Part shown: one piece after another, positions 52,293-60,778 of the stretch | How positions within the stretch are numbered: the stretch's first letter is position 1 | How the letters are laid out: each line of letters opens with the position of its first letter | The notes under the pieces: generated by a model | Databases searched by the model: none | What the model was told of the DNA's origin: nothing | The model's input: the letters and a program-made list of their open reading frames with translations, nothing else | Made by a program: the position numbers and the translations under genes | Source of the DNA: 4572-13 sp964594065 | GTDB taxonomy: Bacteria; Planctomycetota; Phycisphaerae; Sedimentisphaerales; Anaerohalosphaeraceae | Length of the DNA: 64,000 nt | Assembly: GCA_964594065.1 (NCBI GenBank) | Contig: CAZQKX010000003.1 | Coordinates: 54,748 to 118,747 of the forward strand | Direction of reading: 5' to 3'

Positions 52293-52967
52293 TTATTTGT
52301 TTCTAATTTGTTTGATGATAGCGATGACTTGCTCTACTTTTTTCGTCAGTCCCGCGAAATCCTGCAAAGCAACGAGTTCTTTTGTAATGAGCTTTGAACC
52401 GATGCCGGCACAGACAATCCCGGCACCGAACCATTCGGCCAGGTTTTCGTTCGTCGGTGCAACACCACCGGTCGGCATTAATTCCGTCCAGGGCATGGGG
52501 CCTTTGACCGCTTTGACAAAGGCCGGACCGCCAACCTGCGCGCCCGGAAAGATCTTGCAGATCTCTACGCCCAGACAATGCGCCTGGTGAATTTCGGTTA
52601 CTGTCCCGCATCCCGGTGAATACGGCACTTTTCGCGCGTTGCAGATTTTGGCAGTCGCCTCGTCCAGCACCGGACCAACCACAAAATCGGCCCCGGCATT
52701 AATATACATCGCCGCTGTCGCAGCATCACAGATCGAACCGACACCCAGAATGAGATCCGGACGTTTAGTATCTCTGAAATTTGCTAACTGTGTAAAAATA
52801 TCGACCGCGCGATCGCCCCGATTGGTAAACTCAATTGCGCGTGCTCCGCCGTCGGCACACGCCGCGGCAATGTTTTTAACAACATCAAAATTCGGGTTAT
52901 AAAAAACCGGAATAAGACCGATTTCTTTCATTGCCGATAATGTTTCAAGACGAGTATGTTTGCTCAT
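52293..52967 (-). CDS. eda: KDPG/KHG aldolase
   Basis: Splits 2-keto-3-deoxy-6-phosphogluconate to pyruvate and glyceraldehyde-3-phosphate, the last step of the uronate route. About 224 residues, class I aldolase barrel; Schiff-base Lys in CKIFPGAQVGG, Glu in AIEFTNRGDRA, and GVGSICDAATA and MPTGGVAPTNENL phosphate-binding segments. ATG at 52967 follows GAGGACC. It is the last gene of the kdu/kdg unit. Confidence 0.93.
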   Translation of the reverse strand: MSKHTRLETLSAMKEIGLIPVFYNPNFDVVKNIAAACADGGARAIEFTNRGDRAVDIFTQLANFRDTKRPDLILGVGSICDAATAAMYINAGADFVVGPVLDEATAKICNARKVPYSPGCGTVTEIHQAHCLGVEICKIFPGAQVGGPAFVKAVKGPMPWTELMPTGGVAPTNENLAEWFGAGIVCAGIGSKLITKELVALQDFAGLTKKVEQVIAIIKQIRNK

Positions 52968-53003
52968 TTTAACGGTCCTCAATAATCATTAATATTTATT
53001 GTT

Positions 53004-54104
53004 CTATCGAGCGATACGAGCATTGCCGCCCTTAACAATACGCTCAACTTCTTTCAAACTCGCCGTTGTCGTATCACCGGCAGTTGTCATCGCCATTGCG
53101 CCATGAGCAGCACCATAGTTGACGGCTTCTTCGGGTGTTTTGCCTTCCATCAGGGCATAGATCAGGCCGGAAGCAAAGCTGTCGCCACCGCCAACCCGGT
53201 CGAGGATTTCCAGGTCTTCACGTAAAACCGCATCGTAGAATTGGCCGTCCGTATACAGAACCGCACCCCAATCATTTTTCGTAGCGGTTTTGGCATTTCG
53301 CAGAGTCGTTGCAACAGCTTTGAAATTCGGAAACTCCTGCACCGCCCGGGTGATCATTTTTTTGAAGTTGGTCGGGTCCAGTTTAGAACAGCCCTCATCA
53401 AGGCCCTTCACTTCAAAGCCCAACGATGCGGAAAAATCCTCTTCGTTGCCGATCATAACATCGACCAGTGGCGCGATTTGGCGGTTGACTTCCATGGCCT
53501 TGTTTTTGCCGCCGATGTCGTTCCACAGCGATGCCCTATAGTTGAGGTCATACGATATGATCGTACCGTATTTTTTTGCAATGGTCATCGCCTCTATCAC
53601 AGTCTCCGGCGTTGTTTCTGACAGACCGGCAAAAATCCCGCCAGTATGGAACCATCGCACACCATCAACACCAAAAATGGTTTCCCAGTCGATATCGCCG
53701 GCCTTGATCTGCGAAGCGGCACTGTTGGCCCGGTCCGAACAGCCAACCGCGGCGCGAACACCATGACCGCGTTCGGTGAAGTTCAGACCGATCCGAACTT
53801 TTCGGCCAATGCCATCATATGGAAACCATTTAATGTATTCCTGGCTGACCCCCCCCTGATAAAGCAAATCTTCCAGTAATCTGCCGACTGGATTGTCCAC
53901 AATTCCGGTCACTACGGCTGCACGCTTTCCGAAGCAGCGTTTCAGGCCGCGGGCCACATTGTATTCACCGCCGCCTTCCCAGACCTTGAACCGGCGTGTG
54001 GTATGGATCCGCCCTTCGCCGGGGTCAAGCCGCAGCATAATCTCGCCGAGCGAAAGAATATCATATTTGCACGCTGATTCCGGTTTTACATTGATAACAG
54101 TCAT
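53004..54104 (-). CDS. kdgK: 2-keto-3-deoxygluconate kinase (PfkB family)
   Basis: Phosphorylates KDG to KDPG. 366 residues. PfkB signature 1 region (GEIMLRLDP, WEGGGEYNVARGLKRCFG) at about 20-58 and signature 2 DRVGGGDSFASGLIYALMEG with the catalytic Asp at about 314. Between them NYRASLWND is typical of KDG kinases. It is 36 bp from eda and coupled in function with KduD and KduI upstream. The AGGAG ribosome site is good. Confidence 0.9.
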   Translation of the reverse strand: MTVINVKPESACKYDILSLGEIMLRLDPGEGRIHTTRRFKVWEGGGEYNVARGLKRCFGKRAAVVTGIVDNPVGRLLEDLLYQGGVSQEYIKWFPYDGIGRKVRIGLNFTERGHGVRAAVGCSDRANSAASQIKAGDIDWETIFGVDGVRWFHTGGIFAGLSETTPETVIEAMTIAKKYGTIISYDLNYRASLWNDIGGKNKAMEVNRQIAPLVDVMIGNEEDFSASLGFEVKGLDEGCSKLDPTNFKKMITRAVQEFPNFKAVATTLRNAKTATKNDWGAVLYTDGQFYDAVLREDLEILDRVGGGDSFASGLIYALMEGKTPEEAVNYGAAHGAMAMTTAGDTTTASLKEVERIVKGGNARIAR

Positions 54105-54122
54105 TCAACTAACTCCTATTAT

Positions 54123-54290
54123 TTATGATCCCCATAATCTTCGCTTTGTAGTCTTCATATGTATTGTACCATTGTCCATGCCCCATCCGGTGCCAACGGC
54201 TTGACCTGATAGGATTCCTGCAGGCCAAGAACAAAGCAACAAGCACATTGTACTACAAAAAATAGTTATCCAAAATATCATTAGTTTCAT
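54123..54290 (-). CDS. Possible 55-residue secreted peptide or decayed gene between kduD and kdgK
   Basis: A 55-codon frame with AGGAG ahead of its ATG and a signal-peptide-like start (MKLMIFWITIFCSTMCLLLC). The rest (GTGWGMDNGTIHMKTTKRR) is not recognised. Other frames over the same DNA read VKPLAPDGAWTMVQY and YEDYKAKIMGII, which look more protein-like, so this could be the remains of a longer gene broken by frameshifts. Confidence 0.35.
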   Translation of the reverse strand: MKLMIFWITIFCSTMCLLLCSWPAGILSGQAVGTGWGMDNGTIHMKTTKRRLWGS

Positions 54291-54306
54291 AATTACTCCT
54301 AGCATT

Positions 54307-55068
54307 TTAACGTGCCAGCCAGCCGCCGTCAATAGCGATGGTGTAGCCTTGCATATAATCGGATGCTTTTGATGCCAGAAAGACCGCTGCGCCCTGTAAG
54401 TCTTCCGGCGTCCCCCAGCGGCCGGCGGGAATGCGGTCCAGGATAGCCTTATTGCGAGCCGGGTCCTCACGCAGAGCCTTTGTATTAAACGTAGCCATGT
54501 AGCCCGGTGCAATCGCGTTGACGTTGATGTTGTAAGCGCCAAGTTCGTTGGCCAGCAGACGTGTCAGGCCCATGACCGCACTTTTCGAGGCGGTATAGGA
54601 CGGAACAAGAATGCCGCCCTGGAAACTGAGCATCGAGGCGGTATTGACGATCTTGCCGCCGCGGCCCTGCTGAATCATCTGTTTACCGACGGCCTGACTA
54701 AGGAAGAACAGCGTACGAATATTGATATTCATCACGTCGTCCCAATCCTTTTCGGTAAACTCTGCAATGGGGGCCCGGCGGATAATCCCGGCATTGTTGA
54801 ACAGAATATCAATGCCGCCCAACTGATCGACCGTCTCGGCAACAATCGTGCCCACCGACTCTTTTTTGCTCAAATCAGCGGTAATAGTAATACACTTACG
54901 ACCGAGCTTTTCGATCTGCTCCTTGCTCTCGGCCATGTCCAGAATGTCAACCAACGCGATATCGGCCCCGGCTTCGGCCAAGCCCAGTGCCATCCCCTGC
55001 CCCAGTCCACGTGAACCTCCGGTAACAATCGCAACTTTACCGTCTAATTTAAATTGATCTAAAATCAT
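54307..55068 (-). CDS. kduD: 2-keto-3-deoxygluconate-forming dehydrogenase KduD (SDR family)
   Basis: A 253-residue short-chain dehydrogenase that reduces 2,5-diketo-3-deoxygluconate to KDG. NAD-binding TGGSRGLGQG (about 15-24), NNAGI, catalytic Ser in NTASMLSFQGG and YxxxK in SYTASKSAV, and the C-terminal GRWGTPEDLQGAAVFLAS segment. Start at 55068 follows AGGAGA; an ATG at 55074 lies against that site. It directly follows kduI. Confidence 0.9.
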   Translation of the reverse strand: MILDQFKLDGKVAIVTGGSRGLGQGMALGLAEAGADIALVDILDMAESKEQIEKLGRKCITITADLSKKESVGTIVAETVDQLGGIDILFNNAGIIRRAPIAEFTEKDWDDVMNINIRTLFFLSQAVGKQMIQQGRGGKIVNTASMLSFQGGILVPSYTASKSAVMGLTRLLANELGAYNINVNAIAPGYMATFNTKALREDPARNKAILDRIPAGRWGTPEDLQGAAVFLASKASDYMQGYTIAIDGGWLAR

Positions 55069-55085
55069 GATCATCTCCTGTTTAT

Positions 55086-55916
55086 TTATTTGATTTCATC
55101 AATCGTTAAATGATCCATATCATCAAATGCCTGGTTCTCGCCGCCCATTCCCCAGCAGAAAGCATACGCGGCAGTTCCAACGCCGGCATGAATCGACCAA
55201 CTTGGTGAGATAACCGCCTGTCCATCCGCAACGGCAATATGGCGGGTTTCATCAGGCTTGCCCATATAATGGAACACACGGTCATTCGCAGGAACCTTAA
55301 AATACATGTATACTTCCATCCGCCGTTCATGCGTGTGCGGCGGCATCGTGTTCCACACACACCCCGGCTCTAAAATGGTAATTCCCATCACCAACTGACA
55401 GCTTTTGGCGCCATCTGGATGAATGAATTTGTAAATCGTGCGTTTGTTTGATGCCTCGGTAGTGCCGAGGTGAACCGGTGTTGATTCAGATTGCTGCACA
55501 TGCGTGGTCGGGTACTCGGCATGAGCCGGGTAGCTCAGCAGATAATACTTGGCGGGACTGGCCGCATCGTCACTGGAAAATGAAATTTCCTTTGAACTGC
55601 GACCGACATACAGGCAATCCAGATTCGCCATCGCATACGACTGGCCGTCAACCATTACGCTGCCGGCGCCGCCGATGTTTATCATTCCCAGTTCCCGCCG
55701 CTGACAGAAATAATCGGCCCGCAATTGGTCCGCAGATGTCAACGCCAGTGTTTTCTGCGCAGGAACGGCCGAACCGACAATAACGCGATCTACATCAACA
55801 TAGGTCATATCAATCACATCCGGCTTAAAAAGTGACTCCAGCAGGAAACTGTTGCGCACTTCCTGTGTCGTCATCCGGCAAAAGCGAACCGAGTCAGGGC
55901 TGTATCGTACATCCAT
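55086..55916 (-). CDS. kduI: 4-deoxy-L-threo-5-hexosulose-uronate ketol-isomerase KduI
   Basis: Isomerises 5-keto-4-deoxyuronate to 2,5-diketo-3-deoxygluconate. 276 residues, cupin fold. Zinc ligands lie in MPPHTHERRMEVY (two His and Glu) and SWSIHAGVG (His). N-terminal MDVRYSPDSVRFCRMTTQEVRNSFL matches the family start. It follows the GH105 gene by 20 bp and precedes kduD. Confidence 0.94.
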   Translation of the reverse strand: MDVRYSPDSVRFCRMTTQEVRNSFLLESLFKPDVIDMTYVDVDRVIVGSAVPAQKTLALTSADQLRADYFCQRRELGMINIGGAGSVMVDGQSYAMANLDCLYVGRSSKEISFSSDDAASPAKYYLLSYPAHAEYPTTHVQQSESTPVHLGTTEASNKRTIYKFIHPDGAKSCQLVMGITILEPGCVWNTMPPHTHERRMEVYMYFKVPANDRVFHYMGKPDETRHIAVADGQAVISPSWSIHAGVGTAAYAFCWGMGGENQAFDDMDHLTIDEIK

Positions 55917-55936
55917 TTATATATCCTTTCCTATAT

Positions 55937-58162
55937 TTATTGTGCGTATTGAACTTCAAGGGGATAATCGATCCGTTCTTTGAAGTTCTCTAAACACGAT
56001 TTCCATTCTTCTTCGGTCGTAATGATTCCGGCTTTGGCCCAGCCGAAACCGGCATAGTAAGCAATAGAAGGTATCCCTCTTGAGCTGACGATAAGATTGA
56101 CATGGCTTTCGTCCTTTTTATCACTCTTGGCGGTCCATGCAGGATCTGCCGGCGGCCGGCACGCAACCGTTGCCGTTCCAAGCCCTTGCCCATCAATGGT
56201 TTCCCAACAATAAACGATTCCCCGGTAATCATCGGCAGCACTTTTTGCCTTTTGATCGTGGGTCGTAACGCCTGCGGCAAATTTCTTTATACCAGCAGCA
56301 TCCGGACCTGTAAAGGTGCTCTCGAAACGGCAAAGCTGCTGTCCGAGATCAATGCTGATTCGCTTGGTCTCGACCAGTTGTTTACCGGATGCCTTCCATG
56401 ACTTATCATAGGTCAGCTCAAAGATACTGCGAATCGGCCCATTGGCGATCACTTTCCAGGAATCATACACATTGGAATGCGAATATTGTCTCTGTCCGCC
56501 AATCCGTAATCCACCGCAACCGGATGATTTGCCGACATGATAGGGATCGTAACCTTCACCCCAGTCCGTGTGATAGGTTTTGGCTTCCATATTCCCATAC
56601 CACTTATCAATAATCGGGTAATCAACCCGTTTCAGCCAGCAGTCAATACCCGAATTGACCGGATCATCCCACAATCCCGGGCCGTACATCCGAAATGCAA
56701 CAAGATCGTTTTCCCAAGCAAAATCGTCCTTGCGCTCGGGCACATAACGACAGAAAGTCATCCGTTTCGATTCAGGCTTTGCCAGCTTTGACGGCTGCTT
56801 CATGATCCAGAAATATTTCTTCTCGCCCGGTGCAAAACTTGTCTGGAAGAGCAGTTCCGAGGCCTGCTCATCTTCAATAACCTGTGTAACCAGCAGGCGA
56901 TTTGTCTTGAATTCAAAGACCGCAACGTTATCCTTGGTCAGCCCCGACAAACTCTGCTTAATAGTCTCCCAGTTCAGTTGGACTGTTTCAACATCTCTGA
57001 ATGTATGGGCCGGATTCGTCACCGCAACTTTATAGACAGGCTGGCCGTTTCGAATTGCGATCTTATAAATCTCACTTCCGGAAAGTAAAAATGATCCAAC
57101 ACCGTAGATTTCCGTTTGGCCGGCGCTAACATGCCGCGGATCGGCTCCGATCGGCTGAACATAGCCCAGCTTTCCATCCGGATGCACACAACCAGTCAGA
57201 TTCGTCCAGACCTTAACTACAACGGGCAAATATGTTTCCTCGTCCAGCAGCCCGTGATTGATCCCCCACGCAAGTCCGTAGCAGTGAAAGCCGCTACCGC
57301 TGGCCTCTTTCGACGGAAAGTTGACCGAGTCCAGCAAACTCGAGTGCCATAAACCATCATCCGGCAATATGGATATAAGCTTGGCCGACATTTTCTTATA
57401 CAGATCAACATACCTGGAATAGTCCGGATGGTTTTCGGGCATTTCCTCAATCACCCGAGCAAGTCCGGCATAGGACCAGCCGTTTCCACGTGACCAGAAG
57501 ATCTTTTCGCCATTGGCTTCTCGTTTATTGAAATAATTACTGTCACGGAAATATAGATTTTCTTCTGTGTCAAATAAATAAGCCGTTGTCGCCCACCACT
57601 CACTGTTCATATAATCCAGGTATTTCGATTCCCCGGTAAGCCGCGCCAACTTCGTCCAGACCGGCGGGCCCATAAACAGTGCATCGCACCAGTTCCATCT
57701 TTGCTGACCCCCTTTTGTTCCCATCATCAGATTCGTCTGAGGCTGAGCCGCCAAAATCTCATCAAATCGTTTTTGAATCCCCGCAATCATTTTGGGGTCT
57801 TTGTACTTTTTGTACAGTTCGATATACATCTGCCCGACACAGTGGTCATCGGCGTGATATTTTCTAACATGCGGCTGCCATTCGTTCTTTTCTCCAAAGC
57901 CAATCGCCGCCTCATAATACTTCTCAGTATCGGCCATTTGCGACCACGCCGTTAAACCGGCGAACAACGCCCCGTGTGTCCAGTCCGCGTTATGATGCTT
58001 GCTGGGATTGGCTAATTGCCAGTCTGTTACTCTAGCCATCACTGATTTAATTTGTTCTGGGTGCATCTGATCCGGCATTGTTTTTGACTGCATACTGGCA
58101 CATCCGATTATACCTACAGGCAATAGCATAACTAAAATGATCCATTTCGTATTGTTCATCAT
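55937..58162 (-). CDS. GH105 unsaturated glucuronyl/rhamnogalacturonyl hydrolase with DUF4861 domain
   Basis: A 741-residue lipoprotein (lipobox IIGC, Cys about residue 21). Residues about 40-370 are an (alpha/alpha)6 barrel of GH105/YteR type: HADDHCVGQMYIELY, catalytic Asp region RWNWCDALFMGPPV, and SRGNGWSYAGLARV. Residues about 385-735 are a DUF4861-like beta domain (LVAFRMYGPGLWDD, GLRIGGQ, GVTTHDQKAK). It frees unsaturated uronic acids, which give the KduI substrate. The gene lies between the IclR regulator and kduI. Confidence 0.88.
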   Translation of the reverse strand: MMNNTKWIILVMLLPVGIIGCASMQSKTMPDQMHPEQIKSVMARVTDWQLANPSKHHNADWTHGALFAGLTAWSQMADTEKYYEAAIGFGEKNEWQPHVRKYHADDHCVGQMYIELYKKYKDPKMIAGIQKRFDEILAAQPQTNLMMGTKGGQQRWNWCDALFMGPPVWTKLARLTGESKYLDYMNSEWWATTAYLFDTEENLYFRDSNYFNKREANGEKIFWSRGNGWSYAGLARVIEEMPENHPDYSRYVDLYKKMSAKLISILPDDGLWHSSLLDSVNFPSKEASGSGFHCYGLAWGINHGLLDEETYLPVVVKVWTNLTGCVHPDGKLGYVQPIGADPRHVSAGQTEIYGVGSFLLSGSEIYKIAIRNGQPVYKVAVTNPAHTFRDVETVQLNWETIKQSLSGLTKDNVAVFEFKTNRLLVTQVIEDEQASELLFQTSFAPGEKKYFWIMKQPSKLAKPESKRMTFCRYVPERKDDFAWENDLVAFRMYGPGLWDDPVNSGIDCWLKRVDYPIIDKWYGNMEAKTYHTDWGEGYDPYHVGKSSGCGGLRIGGQRQYSHSNVYDSWKVIANGPIRSIFELTYDKSWKASGKQLVETKRISIDLGQQLCRFESTFTGPDAAGIKKFAAGVTTHDQKAKSAADDYRGIVYCWETIDGQGLGTATVACRPPADPAWTAKSDKKDESHVNLIVSSRGIPSIAYYAGFGWAKAGIITTEEEWKSCLENFKERIDYPLEVQYAQ

Positions 58163-58178
58163 ACAATCCTTTCCTTAT

Positions 58179-58937
58179 TTAATGAGTATGACCCAACATC
58201 GCCGATAATCCATCGGCGGCTTCTTTGACCAAATTACAAACAATCGTTTGTTTATCAGGTGTAAAATTAACAGCCGGGCCTGTTACACCAATTGCAGCAA
58301 CAATCTCGCCATTGCTGTTTCGCACCGGAGCCGCTAAACAGCAAACCTCCTCGTGAAATTCCTGATTATCAACAGCATAGCCCTGCTGCCGGATACGCTC
58401 AACTTCCTGAATTATTTCCGGCAGTGTGATTATGGTATTTTCTGTAAATTTTTCAGGAACGGTTTCGGTAAAATAGTCCTTAAGATTGTCGGCAAACCGA
58501 TACGCCAGAAATACCTTACCCGTTGACGAGCAATGCATCGGGACCATCGTACCTGAACGGGAGGCTACGCGAACCGGATTGGGGCTGTCATGAACTTCAA
58601 GAATCATCGTCTGATAGCCGTTGGGCACGGCCAGGTGAGCGGTAAAACCGCTGCTCGTGGCCAATTTACTTAGGAACGGCACCGAGATCGATCGAATCTC
58701 CAGCGACCGAAGTGAATTGAGTCCGATTTGTGTCAGCCCGGGGCCTGCAAAAAATAAAGTCCCGCGTTTCTCTGCCATGTCCTGAGAACAAAGTGTCTTT
58801 AATATGCGAAATGCGGTTGTTCTGGGAACCTGAACCAGTGCTTCCACCTCAGCAGCCAAAATGCCTTCGGGCCGGTCCGACAGTAATTTCATGATTTCAC
58901 ATGCATTAACGAGATTGGGAATTAAATAGTTATTCAT
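58179..58937 (-). CDS. IclR-family transcriptional regulator (KdgR-like role)
   Basis: A 252-residue regulator. N-terminal winged helix (about 5-70; SDRPEGILAAEVEALVQVPRTTAFRILKTLCSQD) and C-terminal ligand-binding domain (about 80-245; HCSSTGKVFLAY, GYAVDNQEFHEEVCCLAAPVRNSNGEIVAAIGVTG). It heads the uronate operon, and KdgR of enterobacteria, which senses KDG, is of the same family; that role is inferred from context. Its promoter holds palindromes and a 30-bp element also found before the GH29 gene. Confidence 0.9.
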   Translation of the reverse strand: MNNYLIPNLVNACEIMKLLSDRPEGILAAEVEALVQVPRTTAFRILKTLCSQDMAEKRGTLFFAGPGLTQIGLNSLRSLEIRSISVPFLSKLATSSGFTAHLAVPNGYQTMILEVHDSPNPVRVASRSGTMVPMHCSSTGKVFLAYRFADNLKDYFTETVPEKFTENTIITLPEIIQEVERIRQQGYAVDNQEFHEEVCCLAAPVRNSNGEIVAAIGVTGPAVNFTPDKQTIVCNLVKEAADGLSAMLGHTH

Positions 58938-58967
58938 ATATGAACATCCTGTTTCTTATATGAATAA
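58930..58967. promoter_or_regulatory. Operator-like inverted repeat at the IclR gene start
   Basis: Perfect 11-bp arms TTATTCATATA (58930-58940) and TATATGAATAA (58957-58967) around 16 bp. The left arm also sits in a perfect palindrome TTCATATATGAA (58933-58944). They cover the start codon and the -10 box, a position fitting autorepression. Confidence 0.55.
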
Positions 58968-59000
58968 TTCTATGTGATATTTCGTAAAAGTCAAGCCTTA
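58967..59000 (-). promoter_or_regulatory. Promoter of the IclR gene with shared element copy 1
   Basis: On the minus strand TTGACT (58989-58994), 16-bp spacer and TAGAAT (58967-58972). The 30 bp at 58971-59000 match 60737-60766 at 27 positions and include TTTCGTAAAA between the two boxes. Confidence 0.7.
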
Positions 59001-59079
59001 TTTGCAAATGATACCGCTTAGAAGCCATTCAAAACTAATAAATGGCATTCTCTATAGAAGATTCCTGAATCTTTGGCTA

Positions 59080-60672
59080 TCAATAACCCAGATCAGGCAT
59101 TTGGGGTGCGATTTCAAATCCTTCAAGTTTGAAGACATAGGCATATTTACACGGTTTTGGGGCTCCTTTGATATCGATAGCCAGCTTTTCACTTTCCACT
59201 GTATATCCAACCTGGCCCAGTCCCAGCAATGTAATTTTTGCTTTTTCCGAAACATTTTTGATTCGAAGCGTCTCGATCGTAAACTGCCGGGCTGGCCAGT
59301 CGAGGCAGATTGCATAAAACACCTCTCCCTTGGTCGTAAAACGGATATCTTTGGCATCATAGGGTCTGCGGGGTTCGGTATTAAAGCCGGTCTGGCCCTG
59401 CTGTGTGGGACCTTCACCATAAATGACCCACGGACGCGTTTCAAAAATCGCCTCGCCATTGATGGCCAGCCAATCACCCATTTCCTGCAAGATATACCGT
59501 TGACCATCGGGCAGCGTTCCATCGGCGAGCAGTCCTACGTTGAGCAGCAGATTACCGTTTTTGCTGACAATGTCCACCAACTTGTCAATAAGAACCGTCT
59601 CGTCGAGATAATATTTGCTGTTGGGCATTTCGTAATCGTGGCCATAGCGACGGGATTGGTAAAACCAACCGCTATTGATCGTCGTATCAGTCTGCCATGG
59701 AAGCGAACGCAACTCTTTCGCCTGCCCTTTTTCGATATCATGGACCACGGCCCCTTCTTCAAAGTCTCTTTTAACATTCAGCACGGCCTGAAGCTGTCCA
59801 TTGTGCCACTGTGTATTGGTATTATAGAAGTGAGCCGCAATCATCAACCCGTATTTACCATACGGCAAACCGCTATCAAAATACAATAGATCGGGCTGAT
59901 ACTTGTCTACCAGTTCCTTGGTACGCAGATACCAGTTGGTTTCGAAGCCTTCCTGAAGTTTGGTGCGGTCATCACCGCGGTCGCCATACAAACCGGCATA
60001 GTTAATATCCGTCACATCGTACGGCACTCCAGCTAACGGTCCGGTTTTATCAGCGGGCCGTGCATACCAAACATGTGCCCAGTCCCCTACATGAGAAGAA
60101 ACACCCAAATGTAAGCCATGCTTTTCGGCAGCTTTTTTCCATTCACCGATGATATCTCGTTTGGGCCCCATGCGGTAAGAGTTCCACGGCTGATAGGTTG
60201 AATCATAGTTATCAAAATTATCGCTGTGAACCGCTACTGGTACGATATAACGAGCGCCAATATTTTTATAGAATTTCACCAGTGCATCCGGATCCCATTT
60301 TTCCGCCTTCCACATCGGAATAAAATCTTTATACCCAAAGACGGAGGGATGGCCATAGGTCTTGACGTGATGGTCGTAGACACTCTTATGGGCAGATTTG
60401 CTGACTTCATCCTTATCCTGGAAATACATATACCGACCGTAATGGCCATCGTAAGCCGGCACTGTATTCACGCCCCAATGCATAAAAATACCAAACTTTG
60501 CATCTCGAAACCACTGAGGGCATTCATATTGCTTTAAGGAATCCCAATTAGGCTCAAAGCCGGGTCGTTTTTGAGACTTCTGCTGCGATATGGGCTCGGA
60601 AGTTGTTTGGCAGGCGGAAAACATGAAGACCGCTGCCAAAAGAAAGGTCAGATAAAATTCTTTTCTTGTCAT
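59080..60672 (-). CDS. GH29 alpha-L-fucosidase lipoprotein
   Basis: A 530-residue exported enzyme; lipobox FSAC with Cys about residue 21. GH29 barrel features: KFGIFMHWGVNTVPAY (about 59-74) with the substrate His-Trp intact, AVHSDNFDNYDSTYQPWNS in place of the common HHDGF, and nucleophile Asp in PDLLYFDSGLP (about 262). A C-terminal beta sandwich follows. It should release L-fucose from algal or other glycans. Copy 2 of a 30-bp promoter element shared with the IclR gene lies 65 bp before the start. Confidence 0.88.
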   Translation of the reverse strand: MTRKEFYLTFLLAAVFMFSACQTTSEPISQQKSQKRPGFEPNWDSLKQYECPQWFRDAKFGIFMHWGVNTVPAYDGHYGRYMYFQDKDEVSKSAHKSVYDHHVKTYGHPSVFGYKDFIPMWKAEKWDPDALVKFYKNIGARYIVPVAVHSDNFDNYDSTYQPWNSYRMGPKRDIIGEWKKAAEKHGLHLGVSSHVGDWAHVWYARPADKTGPLAGVPYDVTDINYAGLYGDRGDDRTKLQEGFETNWYLRTKELVDKYQPDLLYFDSGLPYGKYGLMIAAHFYNTNTQWHNGQLQAVLNVKRDFEEGAVVHDIEKGQAKELRSLPWQTDTTINSGWFYQSRRYGHDYEMPNSKYYLDETVLIDKLVDIVSKNGNLLLNVGLLADGTLPDGQRYILQEMGDWLAINGEAIFETRPWVIYGEGPTQQGQTGFNTEPRRPYDAKDIRFTTKGEVFYAICLDWPARQFTIETLRIKNVSEKAKITLLGLGQVGYTVESEKLAIDIKGAPKPCKYAYVFKLEGFEIAPQMPDLGY

Positions 60673-60736
60673 ATCATTTCCTGAAAATCACATAATTATT
60701 GGGTTCTATGTGTCCTGCCTCTTATGCCAATAGCTT

Positions 60737-60766
60737 CATGTGATATTTCGTGAAAGTCAAGCTTTA
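60737..60766 (-). promoter_or_regulatory. Shared promoter element copy 2, before the GH29 fucosidase gene
   Basis: Matches 58971-59000 at 27 of 30 positions. On the minus strand it contains the TTGACT box and the near-palindrome TTTCACGAAA; no clear -10 box follows at normal spacing. Confidence 0.6.
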
Positions 60767-60778
60767 TGTTATCTTTTT

